In this document: piece by piece, positions 7,500 through 16,327 of the stretch | Layout of the letters: each line of letters opens with the position of its first letter | How positions within the stretch are numbered: position 1 is the stretch's first letter | Source of the DNA: Mesorhizobium ciceri WSM4083 | GTDB taxonomy: Bacteria > Pseudomonadota > Alphaproteobacteria > Rhizobiales > Rhizobiaceae | Reading direction: 5' to 3' | NCBI RefSeq assembly: GCF_000519305.1 | Contig: NZ_JAFG01000018.1 | Location: forward strand, 1-47,708 | DNA length: 47,708 nt | Notes under the pieces: generated by a model | Databases searched by the model: none | What the model was told of the DNA's origin: nothing | What the model saw: the letters and a program-made list of their open reading frames with translations, nothing else | Translations under genes and position numbers: made by a program

Positions 7500-8225
7500 T
7501 CAGAGAATTGATGACCGAGAAGAGCCCAGCAGCGTCACTGCTTGATTTTTGGTGCGCACGCCGAGCTTCTTCTTGGCATTTTCCAGATGGAAGGCGGCCG
7601 TGCGCTCCGTGATCCCCAAGATGCAGCCGATCTCCCAGGCGGACTTGCCCTGCGCCGTCCATTCCAGGCACTCGTACTCACGGGGCGTGAGCGAAACACC
7701 GTCCACTGCCAGGTCACCCGAAAGCTTGCGGCGAACGGCAATGTGAAAGGACATGGCCATAATTTCGAGCGCCTGTTCATATCGCTCAGCGATGCGCAGG
7801 AAGGTCGGATCGAGCCTGTCTGCCCCGAAGGTCATCGCAGCAACTCCGCCGCGGCGATCGACAAGTGGAATCGTCAGTCCGCAGCAGATGCCGAATTCGG
7901 CAGCCTCATCGAAAAGCTGTTGCTGTCGCTTTGAGATGCAGGCATGGCCGAAACCCGGTCCCCACTGAAACGGACATCCGCTGCACCTTGCCCATCCTAC
8001 GACCGGGTCGATCCTTTCATATTGGTGGCGCAAGTAGTGCGACGTCCAGCCAGAATGATAATTCGATATCAGCCTGGGTTTTGTGACGCCGCCAGACACC
8101 AGAGATAGATAAGCGAATGCGCGAATGTCGAGGGCGCCGGCAGCGTTGGCCAGTGCGTTATGGAAATCGACTTCATCAACGCTCAAAGACAACTGTTCAA
8201 CCAAAGTTTCGAAGACGATCTGCAT
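7500..8225 (-). CDS. LuxR-family quorum-sensing regulator, orphan
   Basis: 241 residues, start ATG 8225. The N-terminal part (about 1-165) is an autoinducer-binding domain with the conserved residues of the family in order: Trp and Tyr in GWTSHYLRHQY, Asp-Pro in RIDPVVGW, the following Trp, and Gly in GICCGLTIPL. The C-terminal 65 residues form the LuxR helix-turn-helix (LTPREYECLEWTAQGKSAWEIGCILGI) with the conserved Glu, Leu and Gly. It should bind an acyl-homoserine lactone in the cytoplasm and act on lux-box promoters such as that at 7458-7477. The gene looks sound while the adjacent synthase is ruined, so it is now a solo regulator that could answer a signal made elsewhere in the genome or by neighbours. 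TraR/CinR/MrtR-type assignment cannot be decided. Confidence 0.93.
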   Translation of the reverse strand: MQIVFETLVEQLSLSVDEVDFHNALANAAGALDIRAFAYLSLVSGGVTKPRLISNYHSGWTSHYLRHQYERIDPVVGWARCSGCPFQWGPGFGHACISKRQQQLFDEAAEFGICCGLTIPLVDRRGGVAAMTFGADRLDPTFLRIAERYEQALEIMAMSFHIAVRRKLSGDLAVDGVSLTPREYECLEWTAQGKSAWEIGCILGITERTAAFHLENAKKKLGVRTKNQAVTLLGSSRSSIL

Positions 8226-8881
8226 TTTCTCCTGCAGCTGTTCTAATTAACCTAGGACGTTCTTGCTTCTAGCCAGCTATCACGGCGAGGAGATTCGCCC
8301 GCAACATATCGACGCTGGAGAAATTTACCGCGATGATTGCTCTCCCGACATTAGATCATGTGAAGGGAGAAGTGTGTGACCTCCACGCCGGCTGTCGTCA
8401 GCTACGCGTCTAGAGTTGCGATGGTAGGCGGTTGGCATGCGCAAAAGAAATGTCGAAGCTCGATGTACCATCGGGATGCAGATGACCTCCTTCTCAAACT
8501 CTCGATTGCTGACGCGCTACAATCACCCAAATCCAGCGGGCCAAAAAGGCGCCCTGCCAGCGGGGAGGTACACCGGCAGGGCGCGCCGCACAAACGCCCT
8601 GGTCGTTGGGCAACAGGACAGCGGCGGCAGAACTGGGTTCGGTTGGTTACCGGTTGCGATCAAAGTATCCGAAGCATGCTTGAGATCAGACGGCTTGAAA
8701 TTCAGCAGGTTCGGCAGGCTCGGCGTGACAAAACGCTGTCAAACCCACCGTCACCAAGGAGCTTAACGACAGCCAGAGGTCAAAGCGTCTGGTCCCCGGG
8801 AGAGTTCTTCATAATGGGAACCACCGCATTGGTTATCCGCATATGATCGAACTCGGGCCTCGCTCTCGTTCGCTCTCAGGT
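8226..8881. other. Non-coding spacer upstream of luxR
   Basis: No supported gene. A 156-codon plus-strand frame at 8376-8846 has no recognisable motif, no ribosome site and a shadow-like composition. The only clear structure is the minus-strand terminator at 8541-8584. Confidence 0.5.
8541..8584 (-). terminator. Rho-independent terminator, minus strand
   Basis: Read on the minus strand, GCGCCCTGCC (8584-8575) and its exact complement GGCAGGGCGC (8558-8549) form a 10-bp stem with a 16-base loop, followed by CTTTTTGG. It lies about 300 bases past the stop of the aminotransferase gene and would end transcription of the catabolic cluster before luxR. Confidence 0.7.
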
Positions 8882-10288
8882 TCATACCGCGCCCTCGGCC
8901 TTCAGCGCGCGACAGGTCGTATCGATTGATTTCGCGGTTGCGTCGACGATAATGTCGATCTCCTTCCGGGTGATGATCAAAGGCGGGGCAAACCCTAGGA
9001 TATCGCCGTGCGGCATCGCGCGGCCGATGACACCGTTCTCGAACAGAGCAGCGGCGGCGCGAACGCCGACCTGAAGGTCGGATTCAAACGGTATCCTCTG
9101 CTTTGGATCTCGCATGAGCTCTACGGCGGAGAGGATTCCGACGCCACGAACCTCCCCGACGATGGGGTGTCCCGCCAGTTCGGCATTCATGCGGGCATGC
9201 CAATACGGTCCGACATCGCGGACATGCTCCAGGATATTTCTTTCCTTTAGGAGTCGAATATTGGCGAGCGCTGCCGCAGCGCAAAGCGTGTGACCCGAAT
9301 ATGTCCAGCCATGGCCGAGGGCGCCGTGCTTCTCTGTTCCTTGTTCCAAGACCGACCAGACGCGGTCGCCAATGATTGACCCGGAGATGGGCAGGTAGGC
9401 GGAACTCAAACCCTTGGCGATGGTCACGAAATCCGGCCGCATGCCATAGAGGTGGGAACCGAATTTCTCACCGGTTCGTCCAAACCCGCAGACCACTTCG
9501 TCGGCGATGAGAAGGATCTCGTACTTGTCGAGCACCCCTTGGATAGCGGCCCAGTATCCTTTTGGGGGCGGAACGATACCGCCTGTCCCAAGCACCGGCT
9601 CTCCAATAAAAGCTGCGACGGTCTCCGGGCCCTCAGCGAGAATAAGGGCTTCAAGTTCATCCGCGCAGCGTTTCGCGAACGCTTGCTCGCTTTCGCCCTC
9701 ATGCGCCTGGCGATAGTGGTGCGGCGTCGTGGTATGGCGTACCAAGTCCAGCGGCAGGTCGAAGAAATTGTGGAAGAAAGCAAGGCCGGTCAGGCTGCCG
9801 GTGACCAGCCCAGACCCGTGATAACCGCGATGTCGCGAGATTATCTTTTTCTTTTCGGGGCGGCCCAGAATGTTGTTGTAGTACCAGACTAGCTTGATGT
9901 TGGTTTCGTTGGCGTCGGAACCGGAAAGGCCGAAAAAGACCCTTCGCATGTTCTGACCAAAATACTCGACCACGGCCTCTGCTAACAGGGCGACTGGCTC
10001 TGTTCCTTGACTTGCATAGACATGGGCGAACGGCAATTCGTGTGCTTGCCTGGCGATGGCCTCGGCAATTTCCGTGCAGCCATATCCCATGTTGACGCAG
10101 TAGAGCCCACCGAAACCGTCGAGGCTCTTTCGGCCTTCGGTATCCCAGATGTACACGCCTTCCGCACCGGCCATGATCCGATTTGGGGTCTCTCCTCGGC
10201 TGTGCTTGGCCAGATGCGTAGACGGATGAAAGACGAAGCTTCGATCCTTCTCTTTGAGTTGCTCGGTTCCCAGATTGCTCAACCGCAT
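8882..10288 (-). CDS. Class III (omega) aminotransferase, DoeD-like
   Basis: 468 residues from ATG 10288, chosen for its strong AGGAGAG ribosome site; a longer frame upstream has none. A PLP-dependent fold type I enzyme: the cofactor lysine is K292 in DFVTIAKGLSSAY, with DEVVCGFGRTG shortly before and SGSDANETNIK in the N-terminal half. Such enzymes move an amino group from an omega-amine to pyruvate or 2-oxoglutarate and leave an aldehyde. In ectoine degradation the family member DoeD acts on 2,4-diaminobutyrate. Here it is the last gene of a nine-gene minus-strand set and follows an Lrp regulator. With the aldehyde dehydrogenase of the cluster it could convert an aminomethyl group to a carboxylate (inference). 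The substrate cannot be told from sequence; putrescine or omega-amino-acid transaminases are alternatives. Confidence 0.9.
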   Translation of the reverse strand: MRLSNLGTEQLKEKDRSFVFHPSTHLAKHSRGETPNRIMAGAEGVYIWDTEGRKSLDGFGGLYCVNMGYGCTEIAEAIARQAHELPFAHVYASQGTEPVALLAEAVVEYFGQNMRRVFFGLSGSDANETNIKLVWYYNNILGRPEKKKIISRHRGYHGSGLVTGSLTGLAFFHNFFDLPLDLVRHTTTPHHYRQAHEGESEQAFAKRCADELEALILAEGPETVAAFIGEPVLGTGGIVPPPKGYWAAIQGVLDKYEILLIADEVVCGFGRTGEKFGSHLYGMRPDFVTIAKGLSSAYLPISGSIIGDRVWSVLEQGTEKHGALGHGWTYSGHTLCAAAALANIRLLKERNILEHVRDVGPYWHARMNAELAGHPIVGEVRGVGILSAVELMRDPKQRIPFESDLQVGVRAAAALFENGVIGRAMPHGDILGFAPPLIITRKEIDIIVDATAKSIDTTCRALKAEGAV

Positions 10289-10449
10289 AGTCCTCTCCTC
10301 GCGATGGATTGGCGGATGGCACTCAGCCGGCCGCGTCTTTGGCAATTACCATACCGCAAACGCCTCTCCAGTTTCGCGGGAATGCACGTCCTTCGCCGAC
10401 GAATTCACGGAATCGGGACCAAAAGCCGTGGAAACTAAGGCCTCGGCGT

Positions 10450-10947
10450 TTACCGTCCCCTTAGCGCGAACAAAGGGATTGGTGAATTGGATTTGATTGG
10501 TTTGGTCACGACAAGACTGTAATATTGATCGATCCCCAAGCCGGCCTGCAGCAGTCCCTCCATGAAATCCTGATACGCAGCCATGGAAGGAGATGCGACG
10601 CGCATCAGATAATCGATCCGCCCGCCGATCGCCCAGCAATCCAGGATTTCCGGAAATTCTCTGATCGCAGTCTCGAAGTGTCTTTGGTCCTCGAGGCGAT
10701 GTCGTTCCAGCACGACCTCCACCATGACAAAGACCATGCCCCCGACGAGGGCCGGACTCAGCCGCGCGTAAAATCCCTCAATAATCCCTGCGATCTCGAG
10801 TGCACGGAGCCGCTCCGAGCAGGCAGACGCCGAAAGATGAACGCGTTTTGCCAGATCGCTTTTTGAAATCCGGCCGTCTGACTGAATCTCCGAGAGAATC
10901 CGGAAGTCCCAAGCGTCCAAGCGCGCAGGATCGGGTTTCGACTTCAT
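10450..10947 (-). CDS. Lrp/AsnC-family transcription regulator
   Basis: 165 residues from ATG 10947. Residues of about 14-60 form the winged helix-turn-helix (FRILSEIQSDGRISKSDLAKRVHLSASACSERL in part), followed by an effector-binding RAM domain with the GGRIDYLMRVASPS segment. Lrp-type proteins sense amino acids. It sits between the hydratase and the aminotransferase, as Lrp/AsnC genes (doeX, asnC) sit in ectoine-catabolism clusters. Inferred role: amino-acid-responsive control of the cluster. Its own start lies 68 bases after the hydratase stop. Confidence 0.93.
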   Translation of the reverse strand: MKSKPDPARLDAWDFRILSEIQSDGRISKSDLAKRVHLSASACSERLRALEIAGIIEGFYARLSPALVGGMVFVMVEVVLERHRLEDQRHFETAIREFPEILDCWAIGGRIDYLMRVASPSMAAYQDFMEGLLQAGLGIDQYYSLVVTKPIKSNSPIPLFALRGR

Positions 10948-11015
10948 GACCTTGTGCTCTTAACCCGTTGTTGACAATGGAATTGGCGCCTATCAACCGA
11001 GCCTGGCCGGAAGGC

Positions 11016-12560
11016 TCAAACGCCGATGTTGCGTGCGATGCTGTCCGCCGCCATGCGCTTGCGCCACTCAAGAGGCCCGGAATTGTGAACGGAGTTTCCC
11101 CCAACATCGACAGCCATGATGACAGGCATATCCTGTACCTCGAATTCATAGACTGCTTCCATGCCTAGGTCTTCGAAGGCAATGAGCCGCGCTGACTTGA
11201 TCGATTTTGATATCAGGTAGGCAGCCCCACCCACTGCGATGAGATATGGTGTTTTGTGTCTCACAATCGACTCGATGGCCGCCCGTCCCCTTTCCGCTTT
11301 GCCCACCATTGCGAAAAGCCCGGTTTCGGCGAGCACCTTGTCCGTAAAATCGTCCAAGCGGCCGGAGGTCGTTGGGCCAGCCGGTCCGACGACCTCATCT
11401 CTCACGGCGCGGACGGGTCCAACGTAGTAGATAACGCGTCCCTTCAGATCGAACGGAAGCGGCTTACCGGCGTCGATCAACTCGACCATCCGCTTGTGGG
11501 CGGCGTCACGGCCTGTCAGCATCTTTCCGGAAAGAAGGAGCGTTTCGCCGCAGCGCCACGATGCCGTCTCTTCCTTGGTCAAGGCATCGAGGTTGACCCT
11601 TCGTACACCGGCTGGATTCAGTTCGTCGGTGCCAATATCGGGCCATTCGCGCAAGTCGGGCGGCTGAAGCCTGATTGGTCCAGAACCGTCCAAGGTAAAC
11701 TTCAGGTGCCGGTTGGCGGCGCATTGCGGAATGAGTGCCACGGGCTTAGACGCCGCATGGGTAGGATAGGTCGCAACCTTGACATCGACGACTGTCGTTA
11801 GGCCACCAAGGCCTTGGGCGCCGATGCCCAGCGCGTTAATCCGTTCATAAAGTTCAATCCGCAGTGCCTCTTCCGCGCCTGAAGGCCCCCTGGCAATCAA
11901 TTCCGCCATATCGATCGGCTGATTCATGGCCTCCTTGGCCACCAGCATCGCCTTTTCAGCGCTACCACCGATTCCAACGGAGATCAGTCCGGGCGGACAC
12001 CACCCACTGCCAAGCGTCGATACTGTGTCAACCACCCAGTCCGAAACGGAGGCGCTGGGGTTCAAGGTGGTAAAACGTGCTTTGTTTTCTGACCCGCCGC
12101 CTTTTGCGGCAATGGTGATCTCAATCTGGTTACCTTGTACAAGGTCGACGTGGACGACCGCCGGCGTGTTGTCACGGGTGTTGACGCGTCCGGCGAGCGG
12201 ATCGGCAACGATCGATGCCCGAAGGGGATTGTCCGGATCGAGATAGGCCTGACGGACGCCCTCATTCACGAGGTCTGCGAAACTGACCGTTGATTTGATG
12301 CGGGTGTCCATGCCCACTTTTGCGAAGACCACCACAAGGCCGGTATCTTGGCAGATCGGCCGCCGCCCGAAGGCCGCCATGCGGGAGTTCAGCAGAATCT
12401 GCCCTATGGCGTTCTTTGCCGCTGGGCTCTGTTCGCGCGCGTATGCCTGCGAAAGAGACCGGATATAATCTGGAGGATGGTAGTACGAGATGTACTGAAG
12501 GGCGTCGGCGACGCTCCTTGTGATGTCCTTGCCGGCTATGGTCCGTGTTCTTCTACCCAC
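11016..12560 (-). CDS. Class I fumarase-type hydratase, probable mesaconase
   Basis: 514 residues from GTG 12560, six bases after the aldehyde dehydrogenase stop. A single-chain class I (iron-sulfur) fumarase: the alpha region has RPICQDTG, AAKGGGSENKARF and GWCPPG, and the third cluster cysteine lies in IPQCAANRH. The beta region has GPAGPTTSGRLDDF. These three cysteines hold the [4Fe-4S] cluster. Class I fumarases also hydrate mesaconate to (S)-citramalate, and some members are dedicated mesaconases. A mesaconate-forming ammonia-lyase, a CoA-transferase and a CitE-like lyase lie in the same cluster, so mesaconate hydratase is the likelier role here (inference from context). Plain fumarase or L-tartrate dehydratase activity cannot be ruled out. 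Full length and no missing motif. Confidence 0.88.
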   Translation of the reverse strand: MGRRTRTIAGKDITRSVADALQYISYYHPPDYIRSLSQAYAREQSPAAKNAIGQILLNSRMAAFGRRPICQDTGLVVVFAKVGMDTRIKSTVSFADLVNEGVRQAYLDPDNPLRASIVADPLAGRVNTRDNTPAVVHVDLVQGNQIEITIAAKGGGSENKARFTTLNPSASVSDWVVDTVSTLGSGWCPPGLISVGIGGSAEKAMLVAKEAMNQPIDMAELIARGPSGAEEALRIELYERINALGIGAQGLGGLTTVVDVKVATYPTHAASKPVALIPQCAANRHLKFTLDGSGPIRLQPPDLREWPDIGTDELNPAGVRRVNLDALTKEETASWRCGETLLLSGKMLTGRDAAHKRMVELIDAGKPLPFDLKGRVIYYVGPVRAVRDEVVGPAGPTTSGRLDDFTDKVLAETGLFAMVGKAERGRAAIESIVRHKTPYLIAVGGAAYLISKSIKSARLIAFEDLGMEAVYEFEVQDMPVIMAVDVGGNSVHNSGPLEWRKRMAADSIARNIGV

Positions 12561-12566
12561 GAAAAC

Positions 12567-14000
12567 TTATCCAAATGATCCGAGGCCATTTACCATCTTG
12601 AGGATTTGAAAGCTTCGCACCCCCTGCTCACCGCCCTCATATCCATAGCCGCTTTGCTTGACGCCTCCATAAGGCGCGTCCGCGGAAACCCCTTTCAGGT
12701 AATTCACACTGACGGCGCCTGCAGAAAGACTGCTGGTCAGCTTTCGTTGCGTATCGGCAGCGTCCGTGAAGAAGTAGGCGGCCAAACCATACTCGGTGGC
12801 GTTGGCCTCCTCGATGGCCTCCTCTAGTGTGTCGAAGGGCGCAATCGTAAGGATCGGTCCGAACGGCTCTTCATGCAGCACTCTCGCTTCCTTCGGCACG
12901 CCCGTCAGGATGGTTGGCGGCCAGTAGAAGCCCGGTCGGTTGAGCCGGGTGCCACCGGTTTCGATGCGGGCGCCGCGTTCGACCGCATCCTTGGTCAGGC
13001 GTTGCATGGCTTCGATTCGCCGCGCGTTCGCCATCGGACCCATGTCCGTTGCAGCGTCGTCTGGTAGCCCGATCCTAATCTTGCGAGCCGCATCCGTCAT
13101 CCGGGACAAGAATTCCTTATAGAGAGACCGAGCGACAAGAATCCTGCTGGGCGCATTGCAGCTCTGGCCCGCGCACTCGAACTTGTATTCCGAAATAGCC
13201 GGTACGGCTTTTGCCAGGTCGGCATCCTCGCACACAATAACCGGGGAGTGCCCACCGAGTTCAAGGATGCAGCGCTGCAAATTGTTCGTTGCGAGCGTGG
13301 CCAGCTGTTTTCCAACGGCCGTGGAGCCCGTGAAAGTCAAGACCTTCACGATTGGCGAACTGAGCAGATGCCGCGATATATGCACCGGCAAGCCGAACAC
13401 CAGATTGAGCACGCCCTCCGGGATGCCTGCTTGGCGCAACGATTCAACGATGTGGACAGCCACGCTCGGGGTCTCTTCAGCCCCTTTGAGGATCACCGGG
13501 CAGCCTGCCGCCAGCGCGGGGGCGAGCTTGCGGGCGATGAGAACGGCCGGATAGTTCCACGGCGTAAAGGCAGCCACCACACCGAGCGACTCCGGGACGA
13601 TCATCCGGTTCGGCCCCAACGGTATCGGGGCCGACAGCTCTTCGGCGTGCGTGCCGTTCCACTCCAGTGTTTCGACGGCGCGCGCGTACTCGCCTGTCGC
13701 TTCGGCAATCGTCTTTCCCTGTTCGGCTGACAGGTCCCTGGCTGCTGCTTCAATCTTCGTTGCCAAGATTCTTGCGGCTGCTACCAGGATCTCGCCACGT
13801 TCTTTTGCAGGCCGTGAACACCAAGCCTTGCGGCTGCGTTCTGCCGAAGCGAGGGCCTCATCCAGATCCGACACCGTCGCCGAGGCCACCGAGGCACATA
13901 CCTTCTCCGTCGCCGGATTAATCACCGGCAATGTGGCTCTACTACCACCGGCTCGCCATTTGCCGTCTATAAAGAGCTCGTTGCTCCTAGCGTCGGACAT
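12567..14000 (-). CDS. NAD(P)-dependent aldehyde dehydrogenase, DoeC/GabD-like
   Basis: 477 residues from ATG 14000 (GGAG seven bases upstream); a longer frame has no good start. All catalytic features of the ALDH superfamily are present: N149 in FTPWNYP, K172 in the cofactor site, E247 in LELGGHSP and the nucleophile C281 in FECAGQSCNAPSR. Closest types by pattern are succinate-semialdehyde and aspartate-semialdehyde dehydrogenases. It would oxidise an aldehyde, perhaps the product of the aminotransferase at 8.9 kb, to the acid. In the ectoine pathway DoeC does this to aspartate semialdehyde; a 3-methyl homologue would give 3-methylaspartate (inference). It is tightly coupled to the downstream hydratase gene. 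Confidence 0.9.
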   Translation of the reverse strand: MSDARSNELFIDGKWRAGGSRATLPVINPATEKVCASVASATVSDLDEALASAERSRKAWCSRPAKERGEILVAAARILATKIEAAARDLSAEQGKTIAEATGEYARAVETLEWNGTHAEELSAPIPLGPNRMIVPESLGVVAAFTPWNYPAVLIARKLAPALAAGCPVILKGAEETPSVAVHIVESLRQAGIPEGVLNLVFGLPVHISRHLLSSPIVKVLTFTGSTAVGKQLATLATNNLQRCILELGGHSPVIVCEDADLAKAVPAISEYKFECAGQSCNAPSRILVARSLYKEFLSRMTDAARKIRIGLPDDAATDMGPMANARRIEAMQRLTKDAVERGARIETGGTRLNRPGFYWPPTILTGVPKEARVLHEEPFGPILTIAPFDTLEEAIEEANATEYGLAAYFFTDAADTQRKLTSSLSAGAVSVNYLKGVSADAPYGGVKQSGYGYEGGEQGVRSFQILKMVNGLGSFG

Positions 14001-14187
14001 GCGCGCTCCACTGCTCTGATTTGCTAGGCGAGCACCTTTCGATGTCGAAACCGCTGAACTCTCGCCTGAGCCAGTTTCATCGCGACGGTCGCGGCGGGTC
14101 AAATATCGATTAGTGCCGAAATCCATCTGGAATCCAGATCGATCCAAACCGATGGCAAAAAGGGCGTGTTTTATAGATCGACGGCTG

Positions 14188-15114
14188 TCAGGCCGCGTCA
14201 GGACCGGATGCTGCCCAGCGGCGGCTGTCTATTAACTCTCTGGCGACCTTCGGAATGAGCTTGCGTATCGCGGAAACGGCCGCAGAACGCTCATCTTTCG
14301 GATTTACCGCAAGCACAACGGAGCGGGTAATCACCGGATCGACGATCTTGACCGTCCGGACCAGCCCTTGAGAGGCTTCTTTCTGAACCGCAGACGGGGC
14401 GAGAATAGAATGGGCTTTCCCCTCTATGACCATGTTGATGATCGTTGAAAGCGAGTCCACTTCAAACTTGACGTCCAGCGCGCAACCGTGTTGTGCGACG
14501 ACGTCAGCCACAGAACGCCTGACATTGTTGTTGCGCATGGGAACAGCCAGCGGGAATGCATGCAGGTCAGCCAGAGATATCGCATCTTCGAAAGGCGGCT
14601 CACCGGACGGGACCACCAGACAAAGGTTTTCGCGCGCTAGCACCGTCATGCGCCCTACACTGTCTGCGGTGCGGTAGAGAACCGCCAGATTGAAGCGTCC
14701 AGCAGCCATCCACTCCTCTAGCGGTCCAGTCATACCCTCGACCATTTTGAGGGACACCTTGGGCAGTTCGTTTCTTACCGACTCAAGCAGCGGGCCGCTT
14801 AGGACTCGAGCAGCTCCAGACGGAATGCCAATAGTCACCTCTCCCGCCGGGGAAGCAGTTGTGTTGGTCAATTCCACCTCGGTAAGTCGAATTTCCCTGA
14901 GAATCGCCCGCGCCCGCTCGAGGAGCTTGGCTCCCGACGCCGTGACACTCACGCCGGTCCTATCGCGTACTAGCAACTGGGTGCCGAAACCTTCCTCCAG
15001 TTGGCGCACATGTAGGCTCAGCGCACTCTGGGCGACATTGAGGAAGCCGGCGGCCTTCGTAAAACTGCCTGCTTCGACCACGCCAACGAAATATCTTAAC
15101 TGCCTGATTTCCAC
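14188..15114 (-). CDS. LysR-family transcription regulator
   Basis: About 308 residues if translation starts at GTG 15114 (VEIRQLRYFVGVVEAGSF), which fits the family start and has GGAAGAG upstream; a TTG at 15141 is the alternative. The N-terminal winged helix-turn-helix (FTKAAGFLNVAQSALSLHVRQLEE) is classical, followed by a substrate-binding domain that should sense a pathway compound. The pattern resembles the nitrogen-assimilation-control subgroup. It lies in the middle of the catabolic cluster in the same orientation, which is less usual than divergent placement, and suggests local control of the flanking genes. Confidence 0.92.
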   Translation of the reverse strand: MEIRQLRYFVGVVEAGSFTKAAGFLNVAQSALSLHVRQLEEGFGTQLLVRDRTGVSVTASGAKLLERARAILREIRLTEVELTNTTASPAGEVTIGIPSGAARVLSGPLLESVRNELPKVSLKMVEGMTGPLEEWMAAGRFNLAVLYRTADSVGRMTVLARENLCLVVPSGEPPFEDAISLADLHAFPLAVPMRNNNVRRSVADVVAQHGCALDVKFEVDSLSTIINMVIEGKAHSILAPSAVQKEASQGLVRTVKIVDPVITRSVVLAVNPKDERSAAVSAIRKLIPKVARELIDSRRWAASGPDAA

Positions 15115-15201
15115 CGGTACTCTTCCGAGAGCCAACTCCAATTTATGTAATCTATCTCGAAATGCGATGGCGCGACAGCAATAATTGTGCCACGCTGCAG
15201 A

Positions 15202-15243
15202 GACCCTCTGGCGCGAGGCAAATTGGAGGGTCGTGGCTTTTTT
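15202..15243 (+). terminator. Possible terminator-like hairpin, plus strand
   Basis: GACCCTC (15202-15208) and GAGGGTC (15226-15232) can pair, and a run of six T follows at 15238-15243. The orientation is plus although all nearby genes are on the minus strand, so it may only block antisense transcription. Weak evidence. Confidence 0.3.
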
Positions 15244-15280
15244 GTGATGTCTCGTCCGGTCTCATCAATTGGCGGAGGTC

Positions 15281-16195
15281 TCAAACCACCAGCTCGGCTT
15301 GCGGGCCCAAGGCAATGATTTCACGGGCCCTTCGAATGACCGGTGCATCGACCATCTTTCCGTCCAAGGCAAAAGCACCTCTGCCCCGCGCCGCGGAATC
15401 GGTTTGCGCCGCGACGACACGATGAGCCCACTCGAGTTCTTGTGCGCTTGGCGAGAAAGCCTCATTGAATATGGCCACTTGTGTCGGATGGATAGCCAAA
15501 GCTCCAACAAAGCCAAGCCGCCGCGCACGCGTCGCGGCTTCACGAAGTTTGTGAGTGTCCGAAAACTCGCCGATGCTCCCTACGAAGCCCAGTGGAAGCA
15601 AGCCGGCCGCACGGGCGGCAAACAGAACCGAGAGGTTCGGTGTCAGCAGAAGGTCGAATTCCGGTGAGCCACCAACAGCGGCGCTGAAGTCTTCTGCACC
15701 AAGTGCCATTGCGACCATCCTGGGATGAGCCGAAGCAATAGCCGCGAGTTTTTGCAAGGCGCTCGGGGTCTCGATCTGGGCAAGGAACCGGATGCGTCCC
15801 AGCGGAAGATTTCTTTCCCCTTCAAGTTCTGAAACTGCATTCGCGATCTCTAGAACCCACTCCGCCGAATCCGTCTTCGGAAGAACAAGTGCATCGACGC
15901 CTGCCATGACGGCTGCATCGAGATCGGCCGCCAGCGCGCGGAAACCACGGTTCACGCGGACCAAAACAGAGGTGCCCTCGCCCGCGACCTTTGCCACCGA
16001 ATCGGGCAGCTTCCTCCGTGCCTCGCCCTTCTGATCCTGAGGAACGGAATCCTCCAAGTCGAGAATGACGCCATCTGGACCCCGCTTACGCGCCGTCTCC
16101 ACATATCGCTGAACGTGAGCGGGGACGAAGAGCAGCGATCTCCAGCGTGGTACAGATATCTCGCTCCCAACGGCTTCCCAGGTGTCCTTGATCAT
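15281..16195 (-). CDS. CitE-like HpcH/HpaI-family acyl-CoA lyase
   Basis: 304 residues from ATG 16195. A TIM-barrel lyase of the citrate lyase beta/malyl-CoA lyase group: RSLLFVPA, the DLEDSVP motif (D46, E48), R80 in VRVNR, K107 in LPKTD, the metal-binding E142 in QIETPSAL and the GAEDFSA motif at about 166-172, ending with AIHPTQV. Such enzymes cleave malyl-CoA, citramalyl-CoA or similar 3-hydroxyacyl-CoAs. Next to a CoA-transferase, a mesaconase-like hydratase and methylaspartate ammonia-lyase, cleavage of (S)-citramalyl-CoA to acetyl-CoA and pyruvate is the natural reading (inference). Malyl-CoA lyase activity is possible. It lies 132 bases after the CoA-transferase gene. Confidence 0.9.
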   Translation of the reverse strand: MIKDTWEAVGSEISVPRWRSLLFVPAHVQRYVETARKRGPDGVILDLEDSVPQDQKGEARRKLPDSVAKVAGEGTSVLVRVNRGFRALAADLDAAVMAGVDALVLPKTDSAEWVLEIANAVSELEGERNLPLGRIRFLAQIETPSALQKLAAIASAHPRMVAMALGAEDFSAAVGGSPEFDLLLTPNLSVLFAARAAGLLPLGFVGSIGEFSDTHKLREAATRARRLGFVGALAIHPTQVAIFNEAFSPSAQELEWAHRVVAAQTDSAARGRGAFALDGKMVDAPVIRRAREIIALGPQAELVV

Positions 16196-16327
16196 AAAGT
16201 CACTCTGCGCCCGGTTTTAGCGAGGGCGGTGCCAATGAGTACTGTTGGCGGCCGATACGCTGAGACGACCGGAGGGACACAGGCTCTTTGGGAATCGCGT
16301 GCGCACTCACCTTGCCGGGACGCGCTC

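Noticed and set aside
8376..8846. 156-codon plus-strand ORF upstream of luxR
   Set aside because: No motif, no ribosome site, and it spans the minus-strand terminator hairpin.
11016..12560. Calling the hydratase simply a TCA-cycle fumarase
   Set aside because: Sequence allows it, but the neighbours all act around mesaconate and citramalate. Recorded as probable mesaconase with fumarase as alternative.
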